Assembly (NCBI GenBank): GCA_902510815.1
Contig: CABXDI010000014.1
Span: 1-36,691, forward strand
Direction of reading: 5' to 3'
Source of the DNA: an uncultured Verrucomicrobiota bacterium
GTDB lineage: Bacteria > Verrucomicrobiota > Verrucomicrobiia > Verrucomicrobiales > DEV007
DNA: 36,691 nt
Part shown: piece after piece, positions 25,365-33,106 of the stretch
Layout of the letters: each line of letters begins with the position of its first letter
How positions within the stretch are numbered: position 1 is the first letter of the stretch
Translations under genes and position numbers: made by a program
The notes under the pieces: model-generated
What the model was told of the DNA's origin: nothing
The model's database searches: none
Seen by the model: the letters and a program-made list of their open reading frames with translations, nothing else

Positions 25365-27287
25365 ATGAAAAATCGGTTACCGGCCTCTCTTCTACTTTTT
25401 TTATCCATAATTTCAATTCACGGAAAAGAAGAGAATGAACCACTCGTTTTGAATACAAAAACAGGTCATTATCAAGACTTATCCTATGATGCACTAACCG
25501 ATAAAAATTCATCTTGGAAGGAACGCGCATCACTCTTTGGAGGAGAAACCTCCAACTTCTTGGAACTAACTGAAAACGACTATGAGAAAAAACAACAGGA
25601 ACTCCAAAATTTATTGAGAAGGATAGAAATTAGAGAAACTCAAAACTGGGCAGACCCAAAACTTCTACAACGAACCGAAAACGAAATCATTACTTGGTTG
25701 AATGCTCAAATCGAAATTCAAACATCAGCTCCTTCGTACTCTGGTGAACATATTCAGTCGATCAGAAATGCTTCTGTGGGTTTTTTTAGAGCCTATGAAA
25801 TCTTTAACAAGAAGCCATATCTTGATGCTGGTTTAAAATGTGCTGACAAAATTTTGGCTGCTCAGTGGCCAAAAGGTCATTGGCCATGGCCAGGCAAGAC
25901 TGAAAATTTTATCCGCATCCAAGATGGAACAACCACCAAACCATTCTGGATCATGCTCTACGCTTATAAGGTTAGCCGCGATAAAAAATATTTAGAATCA
26001 GCCTTACGCTGTGCAGACGTCCTCCTCTCAATTAAAAGACCCGGCGGTGGCTGGGGAGACCAGTGGTCATTTAATGGAAGCAGATCAGGGAATTCTGGAG
26101 TCTATCATGGCACTTCCTTCAACGATGGGGCAACTAACGATCCATTCCAAATTATGGTCATGGCTTATCATATAACCGGAAATAAAAAGTATATCTCAAA
26201 GCTACACGAAATCGGTGAATTTATTGCCAATGCTCAAATGGGAGAAGGCGGACTTGTGGGTTGGTGCGAACAATACAATGACGAGGCTAAACCAGTCCGC
26301 GCCAGACAATACGAAATTGAGTTACCTTATCCCAGGACATTAACTCGAGGAGTTGGTCCATTACTGATCTGGCTCTACCTAATGAACAAGAACGAAGCAC
26401 ACATGGACCTACTAAGAAGCGCCTATGCATGGCATGAAAAAGTGCGCCAAATAGAACTCCACCCCACAACCCAAAAACATTGGAAAGCCATGGCTAAAGC
26501 ATGGTCACCTTCGCATCACACTCTAACAGAAAATTACTTAATGGAATACAGGCCCGGATGGCCTGATGCCTGGTTACCTGACGGTTCTAACTGGGGGAGA
26601 GTCCTTAGCTTTAAGATGATGGCCTGGAATCCACTCACGAATGAACAAAAAAATAAATACGGAAACTTAATTGACCATAACTGGCAGCCAGTATCAAAGC
26701 TTTCAGAAATAGCTAACTCCCATCAACCTCCTCCCAGAGGATACAACATGTATGTTCATTGCCACTCAGGGATAGGGAATTCATTATCTGAAATAAGACG
26801 AGCTCTGCTCGAACATAAACGAGGAGGTTATAGTAAGATGTTAAAGTATTACTCTCACCCCACCAAATATTCTCAAGACCAATATTTGCAAGCTAGGATT
26901 GAAGCTGCAAAGCGTGTTCTCAATATAAGAAATCGCAGGCTATCCTACCCTTACATTGGAAGACCTGGATATACTGGAATATCAACCTCAAAGGATTTTG
27001 GTTTTGTCAATTCCAAGGGTCGTTGGTACGGCAACCCTGAAACAAAATGGGGAGCCGCTTTTCAAACTGTACACCCTTCAAAAAACACCATCTGGTACCA
27101 GTGGCAACTGGTCTATGATCTTAAGTTGGCTCAAGGAAAAATTAATGCCGATGCTGCTGCTCGTGGAGGCAGAGGCCTTGAATCAGTATCAACTCAAACT
27201 CATCTCGATTCATGGGACGTTCTCGGTGAATGGGGAATGGCGACCCTAGAGATGGAAAATTATTTCAATGTCCCAATCGGAAAATAA
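25365..27287 (+). CDS. Secreted PL10-like pectate lyase family protein
   Basis: 640 residues with a signal peptide (~1-20, cut before KEENEP). Residues ~60-130 are helical. The core (~115-400) is an (alpha/alpha) toroid with hallmarks of the PL10 pectate lyase family: GGGWGDQWSFNG, GTSFNDGATNDPFQIM and GLVGWCEQYNDEAKPVRARQYE, matching the family pattern GGWPQ..., HITFNDGAM and QQYD...P-ARAFE. The Arg in ARQYE is in the place of the catalytic-site Arg. Residues ~400-640 are an additional domain not present in minimal lyases, with Trp-rich segments near WYGNPETKWGAAF. The predicted activity is beta-elimination on a uronate-containing polymer; pectate itself is unproven. It has no Shine-Dalgarno sequence, is preceded by a -10 box and operator-like palindrome, and is followed by a sulfatase after 23 bp, suggesting co-expression. 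Confidence 0.75.
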   Translation: MKNRLPASLLLFLSIISIHGKEENEPLVLNTKTGHYQDLSYDALTDKNSSWKERASLFGGETSNFLELTENDYEKKQQELQNLLRRIEIRETQNWADPKLLQRTENEIITWLNAQIEIQTSAPSYSGEHIQSIRNASVGFFRAYEIFNKKPYLDAGLKCADKILAAQWPKGHWPWPGKTENFIRIQDGTTTKPFWIMLYAYKVSRDKKYLESALRCADVLLSIKRPGGGWGDQWSFNGSRSGNSGVYHGTSFNDGATNDPFQIMVMAYHITGNKKYISKLHEIGEFIANAQMGEGGLVGWCEQYNDEAKPVRARQYEIELPYPRTLTRGVGPLLIWLYLMNKNEAHMDLLRSAYAWHEKVRQIELHPTTQKHWKAMAKAWSPSHHTLTENYLMEYRPGWPDAWLPDGSNWGRVLSFKMMAWNPLTNEQKNKYGNLIDHNWQPVSKLSEIANSHQPPPRGYNMYVHCHSGIGNSLSEIRRALLEHKRGGYSKMLKYYSHPTKYSQDQYLQARIEAAKRVLNIRNRRLSYPYIGRPGYTGISTSKDFGFVNSKGRWYGNPETKWGAAFQTVHPSKNTIWYQWQLVYDLKLAQGKINADAAARGGRGLESVSTQTHLDSWDVLGEWGMATLEMENYFNVPIGK

Positions 27288-27310
27288 TAATCATTCTGTA
27301 ATTTATTAAA

Positions 27311-28732
27311 ATGAACAAACTGGCAAAAATTATCAAAATTTCATTCATGTTTATCTTAGTTGTCATGAATTCAGAGGGCTCTGACGCAACCGTTCATAGG
27401 AATGACGAAAATCCAAATATACTATTTATCTTTGCCGATGATTGGGGATGGGGAGACCTTAGTTGTCATGGCCACCCTTACGTTAAAACCCCAAATATAG
27501 ACCGTCTAGCTAAGGAAGGAACGGACTTTCATCGATTTACCGTAGCTAGTGGCGTCTGCTCTCCTAGTCGGACAGCTGTCATGACAGGCCATTTCCCGGC
27601 CAGATATAATATTGATGGGCATTTCGCTTGGGTCCCAAGTAATGCCAGACGAAATATGCCTGACTGGCTTGACCCCGATTCCCCTCTTCTCTCGAAATTT
27701 TTGAAAAGTGCTGGTTATGCTACAGCTCACTTTGGAAAGTGGCACCTTGCCAATGACATGATTCCTGACTCACCTTTACCAAGCCAATACGGGTTTGATG
27801 CTTATGGCGCCTTCAATTGCTCAGGCAAACAAATGCCTGTCCATGAGGACGCAATTAACACAATCTCATTCATAAAAAAAAGTAAAAAAGAAGGAAAGCC
27901 ATTCTATATCAATCTTTGGTTACATGAACCACATACACCATTCCATACAGTTGAAAAATATCGTGAGCGTTTTCCAAATTTAAATAAAGAAGATAACATC
28001 TACGCCTCAGTCCTATCTCACGCCGATGAGAGAATTGGAGAAGTTTTAAACACTTTGGATCAATTAGGCATTACAGAGAATACTTTAGTCATTTTCAGTT
28101 CCGACAATGGGCCGGCTAGAAGCCCACCGGGAACACCTCTCAAAATGATGCACGATACAGCAACCGGACATGGTTATAATGTAGCAGCTGCCAAAGGTAT
28201 TACCGGAGGACGAAAGGGGTACAAAGCATCACTATTTGAAGGTGGTGTAGGTGTCCCATTCATAGCCCGCTGGCCTGGGCATATAAGTCCAGGAATAATC
28301 GATGAAAGCTCATTCTTTTCAGCAGTCGATCTCCTTCCCACATTCTGCGAAATCGCAGGAGTTAAACTACCAGAGGATTATTCTCCAGATGGAGTGAGCC
28401 AGGTTTCAACCTTTAAAGGAAAAGGCAAAGCTATTCGTAAAAAGCCAGTATTCTGGAAGACTGTAGCCCCATGGCCGGCCAAAAAGTCCAAACCTGATCA
28501 CTGGGTTTCTTTTGCAATCGTGAGTGAACACTGGAAAATGGTGACCAATAAAAAGGGAGATTACGTGGAACTTTATGATCTGGTTAATGATCCATTAGAA
28601 AAAGTAAACCTTAAAGACAAAAATCCGAATACGGTGACACAATTAAAAAAAATGTTATCTGATTGGCGAAGCACCCTGCCAAAGAAACCGACTGGGAAAG
28701 TCTTCTCAAAACTTCGGAAAAAAAACAACTAA
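27311..28732 (+). CDS. Secreted type I sulfatase
   Basis: 473 residues with an N-terminal export segment (~8-22). Metal-binding D43-D44 lies in FADDWGWGDLSCHGHP, the formylglycine motif is C83-S-P-S-R-T-A-V-M-T-G, and HFGKWHL, SDNGPARS, GGRKGYKASLFEGGVGVPFIARWP and the C-terminal VELYDLVNDPLEKVNL are all typical of arylsulfatase/N-acetylgalactosamine-sulfatase-like S1 enzymes. Length is normal and all visible catalytic elements are intact. It lies 23 bp after the PL10-like lyase and 92 bp before the DUF1592-type cytochrome, so the four genes from 25365 to 32372 could form one transcript. It probably removes sulfate from the same polymer the lyase cuts. Needs an FGE or anSME encoded elsewhere. 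Confidence 0.94.
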   Translation: MNKLAKIIKISFMFILVVMNSEGSDATVHRNDENPNILFIFADDWGWGDLSCHGHPYVKTPNIDRLAKEGTDFHRFTVASGVCSPSRTAVMTGHFPARYNIDGHFAWVPSNARRNMPDWLDPDSPLLSKFLKSAGYATAHFGKWHLANDMIPDSPLPSQYGFDAYGAFNCSGKQMPVHEDAINTISFIKKSKKEGKPFYINLWLHEPHTPFHTVEKYRERFPNLNKEDNIYASVLSHADERIGEVLNTLDQLGITENTLVIFSSDNGPARSPPGTPLKMMHDTATGHGYNVAAAKGITGGRKGYKASLFEGGVGVPFIARWPGHISPGIIDESSFFSAVDLLPTFCEIAGVKLPEDYSPDGVSQVSTFKGKGKAIRKKPVFWKTVAPWPAKKSKPDHWVSFAIVSEHWKMVTNKKGDYVELYDLVNDPLEKVNLKDKNPNTVTQLKKMLSDWRSTLPKKPTGKVFSKLRKKNN

Positions 28733-28824
28733 TTATCAAAATTAGTCATAAATCCTAAACCTCTATCCTACTAAAAACTTGTACCCATCTAAGTGCTATA
28801 TAAAGTTGTTGGCACTCCATTCAA

Positions 28825-30771
28825 ATGGCGACGCTACAAAAAAAAGGATTCCTTATTCCAAGGCTACTAGCTGCCTTTTTTATTTTTGTTATTTATCCTC
28901 ATCAACTAAAAGCTAAAATCCAATTCGAGAAAAATATTTTACCCATCCTCGAAAGGTCATGCCTAAAATGCCATGGAGGAAAAAAAGTTAATGGAGAAGT
29001 CGACTTCTCAAAGATAAAAAATCAAAATGATGCTGACGCGCAGTATGAACTTTGGGAAGCGGTAGTAGAGGTGATCAATGCCGGCGAGATGCCGCCAGAA
29101 GAGAGCCCACAACTCAAAGAAAAAGAGAAGGCCATGCTCCTTAACTGGCACCAAGACCAGCTCAATTCTCCCGTCGAATCTATACCCGGAACTTTTAAAC
29201 CACGTCGACTTTCAGGCCCCGAGTATCGAAATACTTTGCGCTCACTTTTTGGGTTTGATCTCAAAGTCGCCGTAGCCAAGGCTCAACAGACTGTAGCCGG
29301 CGAAGAATCACTAGTACTAAAGTTACTCCCCAAAGATCCTCCAGGAGCTAGTGGTTTTATCAATGACACTCACACTGCTTCTCTTTCACCAATCATCTTG
29401 GAGCAATATGCCTTTCTCACTGACGCTGCCATCGAAAAACTCTTTGCCCCTAAACAGCGATCCCAACTTCAGTATCTCATGGGCGAGAATTTACCTAATG
29501 AATGGAGACCTGAAAAAATTTCTCAAAATGAAGCCCGTTCACTCATAAAGAATTTTATTCCCAAAGCTCTACGCCGTCACATATCAGAATCCAAAATTAA
29601 TATTAGCCTAAACCCACTCAATAAATTGACTGGGTTCGAATTATTAAATGCTCTCAAATTTGAAATGAAAGCCATCATGCTTTCACCTGAATTTCTTTAC
29701 CGCGGACTTCTTATGGAAAAGTTCCCCGGCGAACAAAAGCCTGTCGATGCTTTTGAACTCGCCGAAAGAGTCTCTTATTTTCTTTGGGAAGACAGACCAG
29801 ACAATGAGCTCATGAATTTAGCCTCTAACGGCTCTCTCCTAGAACCAGAGATTCTAACAGCACAAGTCGAAAGAATGTTAAAGGAACCTCAGGCCATGAA
29901 CCTTGCTGAAAGTTTTGGCGTCCAGTGGTTCGGAATTGCGAACCTTGATGAACTAATCAAGAATCCAATTTCCCATCACTCACTTCGGAATCAGCCAGTC
30001 CTTTTTCTCAATCATCTATTCACTAAAGACCGACCAGTAATTGACCTCATTGATTCAAAAACAACCTTCGTAAACGAAGGCGTATCAGGTTTCTATGGTC
30101 AGGACCGAGGTAGAATGAAGCGGCATTCAAAACCAAAAGGCATTGAAAGAACGACGACGCCATTTCAAGAATTTACTTTAGAAAAAGCGACTTGGAGAGG
30201 CGGAATCATTACTATGCCGGGAATTCTCACTATGAATCGTGGACCAATTCAAAGAGGAACATGGCTTCTGCGTCAAATCCTGGGCGTGAGGCTAGGAGAA
30301 CCTCCAGCAGATGTTCCACCAATAAAGCCTTCTCCTCGAGGAAAAAATCTCTCCTTTAGGGAACGCTTTGAGAGACACAGAAGTGATGCTAGTTGCGCAC
30401 GCTGTCACGAAAAAATTGACCCTCTTGGCTTTGCCTTGGACCACTACGACACGAAAGGGCAATTCATTCAAAATAAAGGAAAATTACCAGATGCCTCAGG
30501 CAAACTCCCTACAGGTGAAACTTTTAAAGATTATTCTGAACTGAAAGAAATTCTTCTTAGTTCACAGAAAGAAAAGATTGTTCGTAATTCCGTAGAAAGA
30601 ACCTTATCGTATGCCATGTGTAGGAAATTGACTCGTAACGACCAACCGACAGTCAACAGAATCACAAAAATTATTGTCAAAGAGAACGGTACGTGGAAAG
30701 ATTTATTCGTGGAAATCGTTAACAGCCTCCCCTTCAGAGAAACTATCTTTAAGGAAGAAATTCAAGGATGA
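28825..30771 (+). CDS. DUF1587/1595/1592/1588/1585 PVC cytochrome c protein
   Basis: 648 residues with an N-terminal export helix (~10-30). An N-terminal cytochrome c segment carries C46-L-K-C-H50 and NAGEMPPEE, the Met of which is a candidate sixth heme ligand. Then come DUF1587 (PRRLSGPEYRNTLRSLFG, ~125-140), DUF1595 (~245-305), DUF1592 (FELAERVSYFLWEDRPDNELM, ~310-440), DUF1588 (MNRGPIQRGTWLLRQILG to C524-A-R-C-H528, ~460-560) and DUF1585 (~575-645, ending NSLPFRETIF). This set is characteristic of Planctomycetota and Verrucomicrobiota. The protein is thought to act in the periplasm in electron transfer linked to an unknown oxidation. Its stop overlaps the DUF1552 start (ATGA), the usual pairing, so both products likely work together. 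Confidence 0.93.
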   Translation: MATLQKKGFLIPRLLAAFFIFVIYPHQLKAKIQFEKNILPILERSCLKCHGGKKVNGEVDFSKIKNQNDADAQYELWEAVVEVINAGEMPPEESPQLKEKEKAMLLNWHQDQLNSPVESIPGTFKPRRLSGPEYRNTLRSLFGFDLKVAVAKAQQTVAGEESLVLKLLPKDPPGASGFINDTHTASLSPIILEQYAFLTDAAIEKLFAPKQRSQLQYLMGENLPNEWRPEKISQNEARSLIKNFIPKALRRHISESKINISLNPLNKLTGFELLNALKFEMKAIMLSPEFLYRGLLMEKFPGEQKPVDAFELAERVSYFLWEDRPDNELMNLASNGSLLEPEILTAQVERMLKEPQAMNLAESFGVQWFGIANLDELIKNPISHHSLRNQPVLFLNHLFTKDRPVIDLIDSKTTFVNEGVSGFYGQDRGRMKRHSKPKGIERTTTPFQEFTLEKATWRGGIITMPGILTMNRGPIQRGTWLLRQILGVRLGEPPADVPPIKPSPRGKNLSFRERFERHRSDASCARCHEKIDPLGFALDHYDTKGQFIQNKGKLPDASGKLPTGETFKDYSELKEILLSSQKEKIVRNSVERTLSYAMCRKLTRNDQPTVNRITKIIVKENGTWKDLFVEIVNSLPFRETIFKEEIQG

Positions 30772-32372
30772 GAAAAAGCTGGAAAATCGAAAGAAGAACT
30801 TTCTTAAAAGGTGCTGGGGCGATGGTTCCCCTACCCTTTCTTAACCTGATGGAAGCGCGAGCTACCAAACCCATCATTGGCTCCAACGATGACACTCCGC
30901 CAGTGAGATTCGTGACCCTATTTAAACCGAACGGCGTTCACCCACCTTCATGGAACATTAACGGAGGAACCGAAAATGATTTTCGAATGTCTCCACTGAT
31001 GAAACCATTCGCCAAGCACAAGGATGATCTTCTTATTCTGGATAACATGGGTGACTTTGGCTTTTCATCTCACAGCAATTCGACCCGCCGATTCTTATCA
31101 GGTCATCACGGTAACCGAAAGACGGCTTCCGTTGACCAGATCATTGCTGATAAGATTGGACAAGACACAGCTCATCGTTCACTCGAACTCACAACCGAAG
31201 GCCTCTTCGTTAACCAAATTGGCTGCAGTTACATTTCATATGATAAAAAGGGAAACTCCATTCCCCGTGAGAGTGACCCTCAACTCGTGTTTGATCGCCT
31301 CTTCCGCAACCCAACTCAGGATCCGAATAGACGAGAAGAATTCACAAGCCTACTAGACCGGATCAGAGATGACGCGAAGTCCTTAAAAAAGAAAGCCGGA
31401 AAAGAAGATAGTGAAACGCTCGATGAATACTTTACCGTACTAAGAGAAACCGAAAAGCGTTTGGAGAGAATAAATGTAGGCTCAGGGAGCCGCGTTAACT
31501 TCTCGAAACTTAAGCGGCCCGACACTCCGGTCACTTTAGATGACCAAGTCGAAGCCATGCTTGATGTGATGGCAATGGCACTCTGGACAGACTCAACTCG
31601 CTGCATCAGCTACATGCTCGGTAACAGCAATAGCCGACTCATCTTTGATTTTCTTGGGATCAACAAACAGCACCACTACCTCTCTCACTTCTTTAGAAAC
31701 TTCAGCCGCTCAAACATTGATTCTTTATTAAAGATCAGTCTTTGGCACATGGAGAAATTTGACTCCTTACTGACAAGACTCAAAAGCTACAAGGATGGAC
31801 GCGGTTCACTGCTCGATAATAGCGTCGTTCTCTTCGGCTCAGGAATGGGTCATAGTGATAATCACACAGCTCAAAGAATCCCAATCGTTTTAGCTGGCAA
31901 GGGTGGAGGCATGCTTAAAACGGGGCGTTACTTGAGGTATTCCAAAAATCAGGAACTTGGCAGACTCCATATGGCCCTCATGCAGAAGTTCGGGATCGAT
32001 CAGAAATCCTACGCCAACTCATCCACTCCATTGCCGGGCCTCGATGGAAGCCCATTTGATGAATTTCAAGAGCGTCCATTCGAAAGCTGGGTCAACAAAG
32101 CTCCAGGCACCATCACTGCTCAAGGGCGTTTGCGCATGTCCGATAACCTTGATGAAGCGAAAGTCTTTTATATTGATATTGAGGGGAAACCTTCAGTCCG
32201 CATTGAAATTAGCTTTGGTGATTTCCATAGTTTCAATGTTGCTTATCATGTTGGCACCCCGATTAAGCTTTCTGGAAACAGTAGTGAAAAGAATGGACAG
32301 CTTGTCATCAATAAAATCACAGGCATAACTTCCCTTTTCGGTAACAGCAAGCCAGGCAAGGCCAACGGTTAA
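30768..32372 (+). CDS. Tat-exported DUF1552 protein with C-terminal extension
   Basis: 534 residues. The twin-arginine signal RRTFLKG (R9-R10) predicts export in folded form. The body is DUF1552, with LFKPNGVHPPSW, LDNMGDFGFSSHSNSTRRFLSG, SVDQIIADKIG, LDVMAMALWTDSTRCISYML and GSGMGHSDNHTAQRIPIVLAGKGGG, the last resembling the metal-site pattern of alkaline-phosphatase-like or DUF1501 relatives. The start overlaps the previous stop by 4 bp and an AAGG just before it may serve as ribosome binding site. From about residue 442 (VNKAPGT) a ~93-residue beta-rich tail follows (VFYIDIEGKPSVRIEISFGDFHSFN), beyond the usual end of the family. The tail is unidentified. Function of DUF1552 is unknown; coupling to the cytochrome points to a periplasmic redox complex. 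It ends at a convergent terminator region. Confidence 0.93.
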   Translation: MRKSWKIERRTFLKGAGAMVPLPFLNLMEARATKPIIGSNDDTPPVRFVTLFKPNGVHPPSWNINGGTENDFRMSPLMKPFAKHKDDLLILDNMGDFGFSSHSNSTRRFLSGHHGNRKTASVDQIIADKIGQDTAHRSLELTTEGLFVNQIGCSYISYDKKGNSIPRESDPQLVFDRLFRNPTQDPNRREEFTSLLDRIRDDAKSLKKKAGKEDSETLDEYFTVLRETEKRLERINVGSGSRVNFSKLKRPDTPVTLDDQVEAMLDVMAMALWTDSTRCISYMLGNSNSRLIFDFLGINKQHHYLSHFFRNFSRSNIDSLLKISLWHMEKFDSLLTRLKSYKDGRGSLLDNSVVLFGSGMGHSDNHTAQRIPIVLAGKGGGMLKTGRYLRYSKNQELGRLHMALMQKFGIDQKSYANSSTPLPGLDGSPFDEFQERPFESWVNKAPGTITAQGRLRMSDNLDEAKVFYIDIEGKPSVRIEISFGDFHSFNVAYHVGTPIKLSGNSSEKNGQLVINKITGITSLFGNSKPGKANG

Positions 32373-32412
32373 AGCGCTATTTAATCTTACCGAAAAGTTC
32401 AAGCAAGATCCA

Positions 32413-32450
32413 AAAAAAGGGCACCACCATACAAATGGCAGTGCCCTTTA
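32413..32450 (-). terminator. Intrinsic terminator between convergent genes
   Basis: AAAGGGCAC (32417-32425) pairs perfectly with GTGCCCTTT (32442-32450), and an inner CCAT/ATGG pair closes the 16-nt loop further. On the minus strand the stem is followed by seven T residues (32419-32413), a strong Rho-independent terminator just 13 bp after the stop of the NTF2-like gene. On the plus strand the T-tract is shorter (TTTAACTTT), so termination of the DUF1552 operon would be weaker but possible. Confidence 0.8.
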
Positions 32451-32462
32451 ACTTTGATAATT

Positions 32463-32954
32463 TTACTTCTCGGTACTTACACCACTTGTACCTTGACCAC
32501 CTGATACAGGCGACCAGTGCATCGCACGAATCATCCAAGCCCCTTCCTCTTTTGCAAACACCACAGTCGCCCGTGTCATATAATGATCTACTGCCGGCCT
32601 TCCAACTTGCTTCTCGGATCCCTCAGCATAAAACATAGCAACCGCAACCTTACCAGGCTCTACAGGAACGATTTTTATATGCTTTGGCCTAATTGTGTTG
32701 TTTTCGATTTCATTAAACTCTGCATCCTTTTTGACGAAATTTAAAAATCCACCACTCGACCAGAACTCGTGAGATCCCTTGCTCGAAATCATTGAAGTCC
32801 AATGTTTCTTATTGTTAACCATCTCATACATTTTAAGCACTGTATTGGTAACTTCTTCAACATCCTTAGAACCATTTGCTTTGCCGTGATGATCAGCAAA
32901 CGCTACACCATGACACCCGACAATAACCGTTAGTAGTAATAATAACTTTTTCAT
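32463..32954 (-). CDS. Secreted NTF2/SnoaL-like protein
   Basis: The ATG at 32954 is preferred over one 57 bp upstream because it puts MKKLLLLLTVIVGCHGVAFA, a clean signal peptide, at the N terminus. The product is 163 residues. The mature part has the cone-fold pattern of DUF4440/SnoaL-like proteins: an N-terminal helix (VEEVTNTVLKMYEMVNNK), HWTSMISSKGSHEFWSSGG, KVAVAMFYAEGS, and a final strand pair RATVVFAKEEGAWMIRAMHWSPV. Such proteins bind small hydrophobic ligands or act as isomerases or cyclases, and the secreted forms are mostly uncharacterised. It is a single gene with its own terminator and a 152-bp upstream region in which I see no clear promoter. Confidence 0.8.
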   Translation of the reverse strand: MKKLLLLLTVIVGCHGVAFADHHGKANGSKDVEEVTNTVLKMYEMVNNKKHWTSMISSKGSHEFWSSGGFLNFVKKDAEFNEIENNTIRPKHIKIVPVEPGKVAVAMFYAEGSEKQVGRPAVDHYMTRATVVFAKEEGAWMIRAMHWSPVSGGQGTSGVSTEK

Positions 32955-33106
32955 TTTATATTTTTTTAGAATTAAACAAGCTGAATGAAATCCTCCAGCA
33001 GACACTATCACTTATAAAACTTTAGTGAATTATAAGACAAGCTTTAAAAGGTTTATCTTTTGTTAATGTTAGAAAATAACTGACTAACAAGAGGTTATGA
33101 TCGGCA

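Noticed and set aside
32955-33011. An upstream ATG would add 19 residues to the NTF2-like protein.
   Set aside because: The added segment is not export-like, and the inner ATG at 32954 begins a textbook signal peptide.
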